DNA of 64,000 bases from Acanthornis magna (taxonomy: Eukaryota; Chordata; Aves; Passeriformes; Acanthizidae), in NCBI GenBank assembly GCA_036785705.1, contig JAWUZG010000972.1, forward strand, positions 124,001 to 188,000, given 5' to 3'. The notes below the pieces were generated by a model. It saw only the letters and a program-made list of their open reading frames with translations. It was not told the origin of the DNA and searched no databases. Positions 46,716 through 59,015 of the stretch are shown in pieces. The position numbers and the translations under genes were made by a program. Every line of letters starts with the position of its first letter. Position 1 is the stretch's first letter.

Positions 46716-47048
46716 ATGGCAGCGCTGTCGGGGGTGGGCAGCTCTCACTGCTCAGAGTTTGCAGTTCAGAAAGGTAAGTTCAGTCAGAATTGTCAGCAAT
46801 TTCCACCACCTGCTATTTCTCCTGTCTGTTCCCTGGTGGATTTGACAGCTCTTCCATTCACCCCACAGAGCTGGAAAGCAAAATCCCCGGCTGCCCCACG
46901 GCATCCCTGCCATCTTCTACAGCTCCACTCTTGTCTCCCCTCCCCTTCACTCTGAGCCATGCTCTCCCTCCTCCTCTCCCTTGCAGCTGAGAGGAAGGAG
47001 ATTTCACCCACAGGCACCACGTCCCTCCTCACACTGTGTCCCGTTTAG
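46716..47048 (+). other. Possible two-exon small transcript, unit 1
   Basis: 46716-46773 (MAALSGVGSSHCSEFAVQK) ends in the strong donor AAAG|GTAAGT. 46987-47048 follows cccttgcag and keeps frame to a stop (ERKEISPTGTTSLLTLCPV). The arrangement is repeated in unit 2. At 39 residues it is without a recognised family and could be a lncRNA or a 5' exon. Confidence 0.25.
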
Positions 47049-47159
47049 CCCAGTTTGTATTTCTGTTACAAAGCACAAGTCTTTAACGCAAAAGCAAGAG
47101 AATAATCTGGAACACAACAACACAACATTGAAACCATAAACATTGCTGGAGTGAAAAAA

Positions 47160-47285
47160 GATCATTTCAGAGAATCCTCTGAGTTGGAAGGGAGCCACAA
47201 GGATGGAGTCCAATGCCCTTTGTGGGGTCAAATCCCAGCCTTGGCACTCTCAGCACTGTGCTCTAACCAAGGCCACATTCATAAG
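47160..47285. mobile_element. CR1 LINE 3' fragment
   Basis: It has cagagaatcctctgagttgg, then aagggagccacaaggatgga and gtcaaatcccagccttggca. Confidence 0.65.
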
Positions 47286-47633
47286 GAAGCACATCCTGGG
47301 TTACTGTATAAATACATAGTGCAGGAGAAATAGGATAATTCCAGGGATGGTCCCAGAAGGAACAAGAAAAACCCAGCCCCGGCCCAGGCATCCACACAGC
47401 AGCTTCCACATCATCTCCTCCTCCTGCAGAACAGGCACTGAGGGGACCCCAGAAAAGGCACTGAGGGGACACTGAGAGCAAACACTGAGGTGTTCATGGG
47501 ATGAGGCACTGAGGGGACCCTGAGGATCAGTGCAAGGCAGACTCTGCAGCTGAGGAAGGACATCCCCGTTCTGCAGGGGAAGAAATGAAGCTTTGGCTGC
47601 CCAGAAAAGAGAAGGTCCTTCCTCCATTCCCCA

Positions 47634-49304
47634 TTAGTGGTGAGTTTGGGGTCTGCTGCAGATGTACTGCATTGAATTTGAGCAGATCCCACAGGCGAGT
47701 TTGTTCTCAGCCAGGTGCACACACTCTGCATTGCCCAGGACAGGAACCCTGCAAGGAGGAGCAGAGAGAGCGCTGGAACCACAGGGGGACACATTGTGCC
47801 TCTGTGCCCCCCAGGCCCTGCCCGTGCCCCCCAGCACTCACGAGGAGTTGAAGCTGCTGCCATCCACCCACTGCAGGCCCTGCTCCCGTCTGCGCAGCCC
47901 GAGCCAGTGATCGATGTTCCCGCTGAGGCGGAAGACAAACTCCTGGCAAGGAGAGAGGAGCTGACAGTGTGAGCTGCCCCTCAGGCTCCCCTCAGCCACC
48001 CCACTGCCCCCCAAAACCCTTCACTCACCATTTCCCTGTCCTGGAGCACAGCCAGGGAGGCCCCGAGCTCAGAGCACCGAGCCTGACCCTGATCCCAGGA
48101 GCGGTGATCCTTCGAGAGGAAGTAGCAGAGCCCGCGGTACCCGACCCAGCCATCAGGACAGGCCAGCAGCTGAGGAGTGTCAGGCACAAGTGGAATTTCT
48201 GTTTGTCTTCTCCCTGCAGAGGGAACAGGAGAAGGTCCGAGGATTCCCCTCACGGAGCAGCCCGAGCTCCCATTGGCTGAATTTTCCCGCTCAAACCCGC
48301 CGCCCGCCACCATTGGCTGATTCAGCCGTCACTCCTCCTCGTTCTCGCGCGCTGATTGGGCAGAGCGGGGCCGAGGGGCGGTCCCGTCCGTGAGGGAGCA
48401 GGGACCGCGCTGTGCCCCGCGGGGCTGGGCCGAGGCACCGCACCGCCATTACCTGACACAACAGCCAAGGACACGCCAAAGCCACGGCCAGGAGCAGGAG
48501 CAGAGCCAGCAGAGCCAGGGTGAGCACGGGATGGGATCTGATCCACTCTGCTGGAGATGGAAAGAGTCGCTGGCCGTGAGGGCAGGACTGTCCTGAGCAG
48601 GCCCAGCCCTCACATCCCCCACCCAACACACAGGAGGGACCACCAGGCCGTGTGCCCCTCACTGAGCTGGCAGCAGGAGAGGCAAGGGACAGGGACAGGG
48701 ACACAGAGAAGGACACAGGTGTGGGGACAGCCATGGCAGGAGAACTGCCCAGGGCCAGGGGTGTCAGTCCTGGCCACTCCTGGGGGCAGCAGAGCCCGAG
48801 GCTTTTTCCAGAGCCCTGGACACAGCCACACCGTGCCAGCCCTGTGCTCCTGGGTGACACTGTCCCCTCCCTACAGCCCAAAGCACTGGCCCTGCACTCA
48901 CCCAGAAATCCTCTGAGGGTTCTTTCCTGTGTATTCCCAGGTGCTGATTCATCCTGGGGATCCAGGGGCTCAATCACACTCCCATCACTGGTGCAGAATC
49001 CTTTCTTGACATCTTCACTCCTCGCACACTCACAAGGGACACCTTTGTGCTTAGGACAAATGGCTTCTCGTGCATGAGGTGAGTGTGTAACCCTGACTGC
49101 TGATCCATTCTGGGGACTCAGGAACGCCTTCACAACCCCATGAGTGGAGCAGAATTCACTGTCCTCCAGCTCACAGCTGCGATCTCTTGGCTTGGAATAA
49201 CAAGCAGCTGGATCCTGAAACATCAGCAGTGCTGAGAAAGCCTTTTGAAGTTCAGCTTTGGACACAGTTTGACAACCACGGTGACGGGAGATTGAAGGGG
49301 CCAT
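47634..49304 (-). pseudogene. CLEC2D/B-Lec-like lectin, copy 2, frameshifted in the membrane exon
   Basis: The exons are 49304-48902, 48550-48453, 48213-48029, 47942-47842 and 47748-47634. Four of the five match copies 1 and 3 in length, but the membrane exon is 98 nt instead of 99. One G is missing in the run read GGCGGTGTCC in copy 3 and GGCGTGTCC here. The frame changes after LLLLLAVALA, so the lectin domain would be read out of frame. The lectin-domain exons themselves are intact and near identical to copy 1. It may be a young pseudogene or an assembly error, or it may be rescued by an alternative splice site. Confidence 0.75.
48270..48360. promoter_or_regulatory. CCAAT-pair module inside intron 2 of lectin copy 2
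   Basis: It is the same module as at 35887, with cattggctga twice and gcgctgattggg, embedded between the membrane and lectin-domain exons. Confidence 0.5.
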
Positions 49305-49744
49305 GATGAGAGATCCGGGCTGGTCCTGGCGCTGTGCTTCTCGCAGGCTCAGGAGGGCACTGCCGGCTCAGTCCTGCCCTGTCCCTGCAGATCAGGGGGA
49401 CAGAGAAGAGATGCTCCTGGGGCTGTCACTGTCACCGATGCTCCTGGGGCTGTCACTGAGCCCAAAGGAATCCCCTCTGAGGCAGAACCTCTACGCTCTG
49501 CAAACCCTGCCAGGACACAGAGAAAACTCTCAGCTCCAGGGCTCTGATTCAAAAGGGAGCGCCTCCACCCCCGCAATTCCTATTCTGGCAATGGCTCAGG
49601 AGGAGACAGCAATGATTTTTGGGCACAGGTAGAGATGGAATGTATTGATGTCTTGGATTAGCCACGACAAAAAGGAATGAAATAATAACGAACAACAACA
49701 GCAGCACTGACACTGTGACATTGCTGGGGTCACACAAGGCCATT

Positions 49745-49870
49745 CCACAGCATCACAGAATCCTCTGAGCTGGACAGGACCCACAAGGGTCATGGAGTCC
49801 AACTCTCAGGGAATGGCCCCTGTGGGGTCAAACCCCAACCTTGGCATTATTGGCACTGAGCTCTACCCAA
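49745..49870. mobile_element. CR1 LINE 3' fragment
   Basis: It is orthologous to the fragment at 37320, with cacagaatcctctgagctgg and acccacaagggtcatggagt. Confidence 0.7.
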
Positions 49871-50089
49871 TGTCCCTTTCCTATGGCAGCACATGTGTCA
49901 AGGCAATAGAGAAACGCTTCAATCAATATATAAATCCAGGCTTAGGTTATAAACATGTAGTCTTAGAGACACAGGATGAGTTCTGGGATGGTTCCAAGAG
50001 AAGGAAATCCCCAGCCCAGGCAGCCACACATCAGCGTCCACAGCATCTCCTCCTCCTGCAGCTTCATCTCCTGCAGATCAGGCACTGAG

Positions 50090-51200
50090 GTGACACTAGG
50101 CAGCCCTCAGGGGGCTCAGGATTGTCCCCTGCATGCCCTGCCCTGGTGAGCTGCAGCCCGGGGACACCGAGCGCTGGCAGCGCCCTTTGGGTCCCTGTTT
50201 GGAACAGGAGGCGGCACTTGGCAGGGACAGTGGAAGTTCGATATTTCCACGCCCGGAGGAAGTGGGCAGGACAAGGCTTTTTCCGTTACAACCGATCCAG
50301 TCTATTCCACTTTCAGCTTGGGTTGTGAAGGATGTTAGCTTTCCTCCCGTCCGACCCCAGCCCCGGGCACCGACACCTCCCGGTACCCGATGTGGCTCCA
50401 AGCCCGCATGGCCGGGAACAGCACAGTCACCTCCGTCCTACCGACAGCAACCGCGACGAGCCCGCGCTGCTCCGGCACCGCCTCCGGCCGAAGGATCAAC
50501 AGGAACGACACCGCGGGCAGCCGCTCCCTCAGCAGACTCAGGTCAGGAGAAACCCCGGGGGAATATGGGAGGACAGAGCGGGGACACGGGAGAACGAACC
50601 CCCCACATCTCCCCTCGCCGCGGCCATCTCCCGCAGCGAGCCCCGAGCCCCGGCAGAAGCGAGGGTGGGTCCCAGCAGCAGCCCTGAGGGGGCTCAGGAT
50701 TGTCCCCTGCATGCCCTGCCCTGGTGAGCTGCAGCCCGGGGACACCGAGCGCTGGCAGCGCCCTTTGTGTCCCTGTTTGGAACAGGAGGCGGCTCTTGGC
50801 ACGGAAAGGGGAATTTGGTGTTTCCACCCCCGGGAAAACCTGAGTAATAAGAGGTACTGCCTCGCTGCCAGCGCGAATGACTCACAGGCGTTGCTAGGGA
50901 CGTTCAAGTTTTACCCATCCCAGCCCGTGCAGGGACATCTCCCGCTGCCCCAGGGGCTCCCAGCCCGGTCCCGCATGGCCGGGAGCAGTCCCGGGGACAG
51001 GACAGTCACCTCTGTCCTACCCACAGCAACCGGGACGAGCCCGCGCTGCTCCTGCCGAGGGATCAATGGCACCGACACCGCGGGCAGCCGCTCCCGCAGC
51101 GGCCTCAGGCCAGGGGAACACAGGGGGGATACCGGGGGGACACGGGAGAACGAACCCCCCAGAGCCCCCCCTGCCGCCCCCTCCGCCCGCAGCGAGCCCC
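50090..51200. repeat. Two tandem copies of the 0.55-kb GC-rich module, unit 2
   Basis: Copies are at 50100-50550 and 50685-51120. The first is the most diverged: its centre reads ggcacttggcagggacagtg instead of the usual aggcggctcttggcacgg. Confidence 0.7.
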
Positions 51201-51229
51201 GAGCCGCGGCACAACCGAGCGCGGCTCCC

Positions 51230-51645
51230 ACCTGCGCTGGGGCCGCTCCGAGCTCCGCCGCCGCTCCGGGGCCCGGGGTCCGGTCACTGCCGCCGCTCCG
51301 GGGCCCGGGGTCCGGTCACTGCCGCCGCTCCGGGGCCCGGGGTGCGGTCACTGCCGCCGCTCCGAGCTCTGATCACTGCCGCCGCTCCGGGCTGCGGTCC
51401 GGTGCCATGGACGCTCCGCGGTACGGTCCAGTCCCATAGACGCTCCGGGCTCTGGTGCGATCACTGCCGCCGCTCCGGGCTCCGGTCTGGTCTAGTCCGC
51501 TCCGGGCTCCGGTCCTGTCCCAGAGACGCTCCGGGCTCCGGTCCTGTCCCAGAGACGCTCCGGGCTCCGGTCCTGTCCCAGAGACGCTCCGGGCTCCGGT
51601 CCGGTCACTTCCACCGCTCCGGGCTGCGCTCCGGTCACGTTCGGT
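51230..51645. repeat. GC minisatellite GACGCTCCGGGCTCCGGTC
   Basis: Units of about 22-30 bp (tcactgccgccgctccgggg, and gacgctccgggctccggtcc followed by tgtcccaga). The array is matched at 62700-63080 but is nearly absent from unit 1. Confidence 0.85.
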
Positions 51646-51717
51646 CCCAGTCTCCAGGACGCTGTCAATTGCTGTTCACTAGAGTATTGTCGCCAGTAGT
51701 CTGTGGACCCGCCCTGA

Positions 51718-51766
51718 CCAATCAGCGCGTGAGAACGAGGAGTGGCGGGAGGATCAGCCAATAGGA
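51718..51766. promoter_or_regulatory. CCAAT-pair module, unit 2 spacer
   Basis: It has accaatcagcgcgtgagaac, then gaggagtggcggg and agccaatagg. It corresponds to 38997 in unit 1 and 63172 in unit 3. Confidence 0.45.
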
Positions 51767-52015
51767 GCGAGGCGATTCCCCTAGCCACGCCCCCCCGTGG
51801 CAGTTCCTTGTGCTTTTCGGCACTTTCCATCCCACGCTGCGATTTGAATAATTGGCCTTGATAATTAATTAGTTCCTTTAGAAACAGAGAGTGAGTTCAG
51901 CTTTACCGAAGCGGGTCATAAATCCAGCCACCTCCTCCCAGGCACGGCTCCAAACACATTCTCTTTTCCTCACAAACCATCCAGCCCCGGTATTTCCCCT
52001 CCTGCGTGGCACAAC

Positions 52016-52267
52016 ATGCCTATGACCACATTTCAAAAGCAAGTGAGTCAGGATGAAACATTGCTGCGACTAAAGACAATCTCTCAGGCCCTACAAACAG
52101 CGATCCAAAATGAGCCCCTCGGAGCTCTCCTGGAGCAGCTCCTCGCTCTGAGCAGGACAACTCCTCAAGACTCAACCCTTTCCTCTCTGGGAGATGGAAA
52201 AGGACCCAGAGTGAGCATTTCGAGGGGAATTCCTGACAGGGAATTCCTGACAGGTCCCTGGCACTGA
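52016..52267 (+). other. Short conserved open frame of unknown nature
   Basis: 83 codons contain LKTISQALQTAIQNEPLGAL and LEQLLALSRTTPQD, an amphipathic helix-like stretch. The same frame recurs at 63514 in unit 3, but the insertion at 39295 breaks it in unit 1. There is no splice or family evidence. It could be a retroelement remnant. Confidence 0.2.
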
Positions 52268-52439
52268 CTCTTTCTGTGTGCACACGCGTGTGCCTGTGCT
52301 CTGGCAAATGGGGGAGAAATGCTGCTCTCAGAGGTGTTCAAGTGCCTCGGATATCTCAGTAAATCAGGCCTGTAACTGAGGTTAAGTTAGAGTTATAAAC
52401 CAAGGTAAATGCTGCTAAATGTTGCTCCTCTGTTAAGTT

Positions 52440-52700
52440 GCTAAGTTCAACTTCAAAGTCATAAGTCAGGTTAAATGTTGGTGTTATTCCTCTGTTGAAT
52501 TGTTAAATTAAGATATAAGATTAAATCTTGGTAAGTGCAATTCCTCTGTTGAATTGTTAAATTAAGATATAAAATTAAATGTTGGTAAGTGCAATTCCTC
52601 TGTTGAATTGTTAAATTAAGATATAAGATTAAATGTTGGTAAGTGCAGTTCCTCTACTGAATTGTCAAATTAAGATATAAGATTAAATCTTGGTGTTATT
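52440..52700. repeat. 54-bp satellite, about five units
   Basis: It is the same monomer as at 40035, but about three units shorter. Confidence 0.88.
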
Positions 52701-53688
52701 CCTCTGTTAAATTGTTAAGACATCAGTTAAGGCACAAGTTAGAACTATCAGGTAAGTTAAAGTACTGTTATGTTTGAGTGCTCTGAAGCTTTTAGAGCAT
52801 ATTTCTTTTTATCCTTGCCCTCACTGTGCTTTCACACACACACACAGAGTTCACCATTCCTTCCTGTTTTAATATCCTGGGTTCTATCTGGTTTTGTTGC
52901 TCGTTTTCCCTTGCTTTTTTTAACTGCCCTGTGAGGAACACAGAGACTTGTGTAAACAAACTTTGGCAGTCTGTTAAAATTAAAAATGGGCTTTACAGAG
53001 CCCGTCGGGCACGTAGATCCGCAGCCAATTCTCCAATTTGTCAGCATTTCCAGATTCCTGGGACAGGCTGGAACTCGGGATAACCTGGAACTGAAGGCGC
53101 TGGGAGCTGTGGGTGAGCTCAGGATGGAGCACGGAGCCCTCTGCAGCCCTGGCAGGAGCCCAGGACAAGGATTCTCTGTCTGAGTGAGACACAGTGCCAT
53201 GACCTGTGACCCCCCATCCCCTGTGCGCAGGAGGGAGGGAACTGGGGATAAAGTGAAGCACGGGAAGGGTGGGGTGGAGGTGTTTTAGTAGGATTTATTT
53301 AACCACTCATTCTCGAACTGTGATTTGATAATAAATTGAATTAATTTCTTCAAATCGGCTCTGTTACGACCACAGGTGATCTCTCCCCACCCTTATCCCT
53401 ACCCTCGAGCTTTTCCTTGTGTGTTCTGATCCCTGCCCAGGGTGAGGAAGGGAATGACAGAGAGGCTTTGGCCTCTCTCAGGCATCCCCTGCTCCAGCCT
53501 GAGCTCCTGCCGGGGCTGCAGGGGGGTCCCTGCTCCATCCCGGACTCACCCACAGCGGTTCCTCGGCCTCCTGCCCGGCCCGGGACATTCCGGGCCCGTT
53601 CCTCTCCCGACATTTTGAGGAAGGGTCCGGGGACCGTCGCGCCCCTCACGGACACCCTCAACGCTGGGAACAGCCCGCCCCTCGCTCC

Positions 53689-53776
53689 CATTGGCTGATT
53701 TTCCCGCCCGAAGCCCACCGCTTCCTTTGAATGGCTGATTCTCCCGCCACTCATCGTTCTCCCGCGCTGATTGGCC
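53689..53776 (+). promoter_or_regulatory. Candidate promoter of KLRB1-like copy 2, one CCAAT box mutated
   Basis: It is identical in layout to 41428, but the middle box reads gaatggctga instead of gattggctga, so only two inverted CCAAT boxes remain. Confidence 0.5.
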
Positions 53777-54888
53777 AGAGCTGCTCTGAGGAGCGATCTC
53801 CCTCAGCCCCACATCGCTTCGAATTCTCTGATCCTGACGCGACCTCAATGGCGGTGCGGATTTTGCAGCTTTTATCTCCCTCATTATTTGATTTCTTTTG
53901 CATTAAATATTTCTCCACCGCCCCCCCGCGCTGTCCCTCGTGTCCCCTCGGCCCTTCCCAGTGCTCCCAGTATGCCCCTGCAGCCTCGAGCAGCCAGCGA
54001 GGCCTTCAGCTGGGCCGGCAGAGAGGCGCTGCTGGGGGCTCCCACCTCGCTTCGCTTCGGTTTGTCCTTCCCAACGTGAGGAACAACGAATTTTGGAGTT
54101 TTCTGCCTGAAATCTCTCCCCTCCTGCACTCAGCCCGAGGGCTTTGGGGCGGTTTTGCCTTTTTGGGGCAGTTTTGCATTTTTGGGGGAAATCGAAGCAA
54201 TGCACAGAGCCCCCACAAGACAGAGCAGCCCTCAGCCCCTGAGCCTGGGCTGGACTGGGCCTGGCAGAGGAGCAGAGCAGCTCAGGGATAATGAAACAGC
54301 GACTCATTAATAATAAATTAGCCTAATAAATTGCTCCTAATTAGGGGATAGAAGTCAGGCCCCAGGGCTTCCTGCAGAACCCGTCCCTACCACACTCAGG
54401 GCTGGGAAAGCCACGCCGGGAGCTCCACAGAACATTTTGTGTCTATTTAATTTATATTAACACCTCTGGCTATTCATTGATCAATTCTCACCGTTTTATT
54501 TCCCCTTCTATACTATTTTACCAATTCTCACCTCTCAGAGATCAGGCCCAAGCTCCTGATCTTTCATTTTCACCATTTTAGAGCAGTGAGGAGGGCTTTT
54601 CCCCTGGCAGCAGCTCCTGCCACAACTCCTTGGAAAACCCCGATTTTAAAATCCCGATTTTTTCCTCCCCCTTGGGGACAAACTCCCACCCCCGCAGCCC
54701 CTCAGGGGTGTCAGGGCTGTGGCGTGGGCAGGAAACTCCAGTCCCGCTGCCACCGTGTCCCCACCCCGGGCCAGCGCCAGTGGTCAGAGGTGCTATGGCT
54801 TCCTGTCCCCTCCTCCGTGCCAGCGGCGGTGGCAGTGTCCCCACCCCCACGGTGTCCCCAGCCTGCGCCCCCCCGGCTCTGCAGGGAC

Positions 54889-57775
54889 ATGGAGGACGAC
54901 GAGGGCTACATGGCGTTGGAGCCCCGGAGCAAACGGGGAGCTGCGGGGAGCCCCCCAGCCCTGCGGGGGGCAGGTACAGGGGGGTGAGCTCCATGGGGAC
55001 CCCCGGGGGGGTGGGGGACAGTGACCAGGAGGGGTTTGGGGGGGCCTGGGGCTGATTTTGGGGTTGGATTGGTTTGGGGTATGGGGACAGCTTCACCTCC
55101 TCATCCTCGTCCTCCTTGTTCTCCTCATTCTCCTCCTCCTCTTCCTCCTCCTTCTCCTCCTCCTCTTCATCCTCATCCTCCTCCTCCTTCTCCTTCTTCT
55201 CCTCCTTCTCCTCGGCTCAATCCTGGTTTTGGGGGATGATTTTGAAGCCCTGGTTCCCCCCAGGGCTCACGTCTGAGCCTCATCTTCGTGGAAAAACTGA
55301 GCTGGGAGAACTGAACTCCACGTTCCAGGGGTTGGTTCTTCCAAAGGTTCTGTGCTCAGAGCAAAAGCTCCAAATCTGCCCACATTCCACAGCCCTGGGA
55401 TGCTGAAGGGATTTGGAAATCCTGATCCAGCTCGTGATGCCTCTGGTCCATCTTCCCTGAGCTTCTGGGGGTTCCTGCTTTGTTTCCTTCTGCTGTTCCT
55501 TGTGCCTCGTGCTTTTTCCTGCTGACTTCAGTTTGGGGTTTCCTTATGGGGAAAAATCAGCAGAAGAATCAGAAGCGATTAGGTTGGAAAAGACCTCGAG
55601 GATCACAAAATCCAACCTTTAATTCAAAGATTTAATTCCTGCCAGGAGTAATTTCCTTGGGAAAAACCCACCGAGGTTTGAACCTGAGGCGCTGTTGGCT
55701 CTGAGCTGCTTTTGGGGCCAAAGCAGCCCAAATCTGTGGGGTGTGGCCGCGCCATCTCCTGTCCCCTCTGTCCCCGCAGCAGCTCCGGGCTGTCCTCGGT
55801 GGCACCGCGTGGCGCTCGGCGCTGGCTGGAGCGGAAACCTCCTGCTCGGAGTGGCCGTGGTGGCGCTGGGCTGCTCGTGTGAGTGCGGCCCTGGGGACAC
55901 GGGGACAGCCCCGACAGCGGGGAGGGGACCGGGGGGGTCTGTGTGGGGACACGGGGACAGCGGGGAGGGGACCGGGGGTCTGTGTGGGGACACGGGGACA
56001 GCGGGGAGGGGACCGGGGGTCTGTGTGGGGACACGGGGACAGCGGGGAGGGGACCGGGGGTCTGTGTGGGGACACGGGGACAGCGGGGAGGGGACCCGGG
56101 GGGGTCTGTGTGGGGACACGGGGACAGCGGGGAGGGGACCGGGGGTCTGTGTGGGGACACGGGGACAGCCCCGGGCCGAGCTCGGGGGTCTGTGTGGGGG
56201 CAATCTCTGCGCTGGGCACGGGCAGGGTGGGACAGCCCCGGGCCGAGCTCGGGGTCACTCCGAGCCTCATCCAACGAGCCCCGTGCCCAGCGCAGTGTCG
56301 CTGTTGTCACCCCCAAAGCCCCCCGGGCAGGCGGGACAGAGACCCCAATGGCCGCTGGATGTCGGGGGGACCCCCAGAGGGGCAGGGCTGGGGGAAAGCC
56401 CCCCAGAGAAAGAGCTGCGAGCGCTGCCCGCGGTGGGCAGGGGGTGCTGAGCCCCCTCAGCCTGGGCTGGGACCCTCGGGGCTGCACGGGGGGCACAGGC
56501 TCGGGGCTCTCTGCGATGGCAGCCGAGCACGGGGACACCTCGGAGGGGCCACATCCTGTCAGCGGCACAAAGCCACCACGGGGGGGACAGCTCTGAGCAG
56601 GGGGGGAGCTCAGGGCTGCAGAGCCCCAAAAGGAGCCGCGGCTGGGCGAGCTCCTGGCCCTGCTCAGCCTTCCCTTCCTTCCTTCCCTCCCCGGCAGTTC
56701 TGCAGCGGCAGAATGCGGGAAGTGACAGGAACGGGAATGGGAATGTTGGGGACACCAACGGAACCCTGGAGAACTTCATCTCTGCACTGAGGAAATTCCT
56801 CTGCCCATCACAGCCCCACGGTAACAGCCCCGAGGCGTCTCGGCTCCAAAATCTTTCCCAAAATCTGGTGGCACGCCCGGATCGGAGCCCCAAGAGCAGC
56901 TCAGGGTGTCCCTGAGGATTTGGTGATTTTTCAGTGACCTGACCTGGCTCTGATCGCGTTCTCCAGGGGCTGAGGGATGCAGGATCTGCCCCCAGGGCTG
57001 GACACTGGGCAGGACCAAGTGCTACTGGATCTCCACAGGATACAGCCCCTGGAGAAGGAGCCTGGAAAACTGCAGGGGTCAGGGGGCAACGCTGCTGCTG
57101 CCGCAGGATTGGGATGAGCTGGTGAGGGGTGGTGGGGAGGGGGAGGTGGGGTGGATATGAGGCTGGGGACACCCCGGGAAGTTTGAGGAGGTTCCCAAAA
57201 TCCTGGGGTCGGGATGAGCAGGTGAGGGATGGTGGGGATGGGAAGGTGGGATGGACCTGGGGCTGGAGGTGGCACCCCGGGAAGGGTGTGGGGGTTCCCA
57301 AAATCCTTGGATCAGCTCCCACCCCACATCCAAGCCCCCCCAGGTGCCTCTGAGGGACACGGGAGGGGCTCAGTCCTGGGATAAGGACAGAGCCCATTTT
57401 GGGGTGACCTCCATGGCCCCTCAGGGTCACCGTTTGTCCTTCCCCCAGGAATTCCTCAATGAAACTCTGCAGAAATCCGGGCGCAACTTCTGGATGGGGC
57501 TCTGGGTGCCCGAGGCCGGGACAGGCTGGACGTGGCTGAACGGCTCCCGCCTGGACCTGGACCAGTGAGTGCCAGGGGCCAGGGGACACACAGACCCCAT
57601 TGTCCCCTGAGGGACCCCCGGGGTGACACGGGCTCCCTCCTGCACCCACAGGTTCCAGGTGCACCTCGGGGAGCAGCCTGGAGATTGTGGGACGGTCAGG
57701 GGCAGCAGAATCATCGCTCAGGACTGCGGCTTGGAACTGCAGTGGATCTGCCAGAGGGAAGCTTCCACACTCTGA
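54889..57775 (+). CDS. KLRB1/B-NK-like C-type lectin receptor, copy 2, complete
   Basis: The exons are 54889-54973, 55780-55878, 56698-56820, 56967-57121, 57449-57564 and 57652-57775. They total 702 nt (233 residues). By eye the protein equals copy 1 except for a two-residue NG insertion in the stalk (SDRNGNGNVGD), from a 6-bp repeat expansion. The tail hemITAM-like MEDDEGYMAL, membrane stretch, stalk sequon and lectin-domain cysteines are all kept. It lies 12.26 kb from copy 1, which marks the duplication unit. The near identity implies a recent duplication or gene conversion. Both copies look functional. Confidence 0.88.
55092..55215. repeat. CTCCTC polypyrimidine microsatellite in intron 1 of KLRB1-like copy 2
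   Basis: It is the same tract as at 42830, with an added ctcctt-type 9-bp block. Confidence 0.88.
55884..56240. repeat. Expanded 38-bp VNTR in intron 2 of KLRB1-like copy 2
   Basis: About seven units of tctgtgtggggacacgggga carry aggggaccggggg. The terminal segment agccccgggccgagctcggg is also duplicated (56167 and 56232). Confidence 0.87.
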
Positions 57776-58459
57776 CCTGGGGCCGGGAGAGATGCTCAGA
57801 GGGGATGGGGGAGCTGGGCTGGAACAGTAAATTTACTGTTACTTTTTTTATTTGAGTAAAAGTACCACATTTAGTCCAAAAGTAAATTGCCATCACATTC
57901 AGGATTCCTCGGCTGTCAGGACCAGTGTGGTCCAGAGCTGTTGTGGGGTTTTCTGCTGTGACCATACCTGCTGTGAGGTTTTTCTCCACAGGAAAAGTCC
58001 GAGCGACCCTCGGAGGGAAATGGGAGGACATTGACCCTCATGGGGTCCGTGATGGATTTGAAAAGTCTGAGTGCCCCGGGCGAGTCCCACGGGGACTGTC
58101 CCCGCCTGCAGTTCAGAGCTCTAAATGCTGATCCTCCTCCCTCAGACCTGGCCCATAACACCCGACAGGAGCCGCAGGATGGCGATCTCTGATCGCGCTT
58201 CCCTGCCCCGCTCCGATCCGCCCCGAGAGACCCCAACCCCTCTGCTCTGCCCCAGATTTCCTCCAGCGCTTCCCCCGCTGCTGCCATCCCCGCCCGCTGG
58301 CGCTCAGATGCCGCTGCTCGCACGGCATAAAACCTTTCTGAAAAGGGTTTTTAGTGCCGGGGAGCGATTTTCCGGGGTTCTGCGGCTCCCTCAGGGACCC
58401 GGGGCGGCTCCGAAGAGAGCCTGAGACAGGCCCCTCCTGGGGAGGGGCAGAGCACACAC
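57776..58459. other. Intergenic region after KLRB1-like copy 2
   Basis: It contains the same aacagtaaatttactgtt palindrome (57825-57842) and one copy of the ctccgatccgccccgagaga block. No exon is seen. Confidence 0.6.
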
Positions 58460-58792
58460 ATGGCAGCGCTGTCGGGGGTGGGCAGCTGTCACTGCTCAGA
58501 GTTTGCAGTTCAGAAAGGTAAGTTCAGTCAGAATTGTCAGCAATTTCCACCACCTGCTATTTCTCCTGTCTGTTCCCTGGTGGATTTGACAGCTCTTCCA
58601 TTCACCCCACAGAGGTGGAAAACAAAATCCCCGGCTGCCCCACGGCATCCCTGCCATCTTCTACAGCTCCACTCTTGTCTCCCCTCCCCTTCACTCTGAG
58701 CCATGCTCTCCCTCCTCCTCTCCCTTGCAGCTGAGAGGAAGGAGATTTCACCCACAGGCACCACGTCCCTCCTCACACTGTGTCCCGTTTAG
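58460..58792 (+). other. Possible two-exon small transcript, unit 2
   Basis: Segments 58460-58517 and 58731-58792 repeat the arrangement at 46716, with one Ser-to-Cys change (VGSCHCSEFAVQK) and the splice sites kept. Confidence 0.25.
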
Positions 58793-58904
58793 CCCAGTTT
58801 GTATTTCTGTTACAAAGCACAAGTCTTTAACGCAAAAGCAAGAGAATAATCTGGAACACAACAACACAACATTGAAACCATAAACATTGCTGGAGTGAAA
58901 AAAG

Positions 58905-59015
58905 ATCATTTCAGAGAATCCTCTGAGTTGGAAGGGAGCCACAAGGATGGAGTCCAATGCCCTTTGTGGGGTCAAATCCCAGCCTTGGCACTCTCAGCAC
59001 TGTGCTCTAACCAAG
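58905..59015. mobile_element. CR1 LINE 3' fragment
   Basis: It is orthologous to 47160 (cagagaatcctctgagttgg). Confidence 0.65.
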
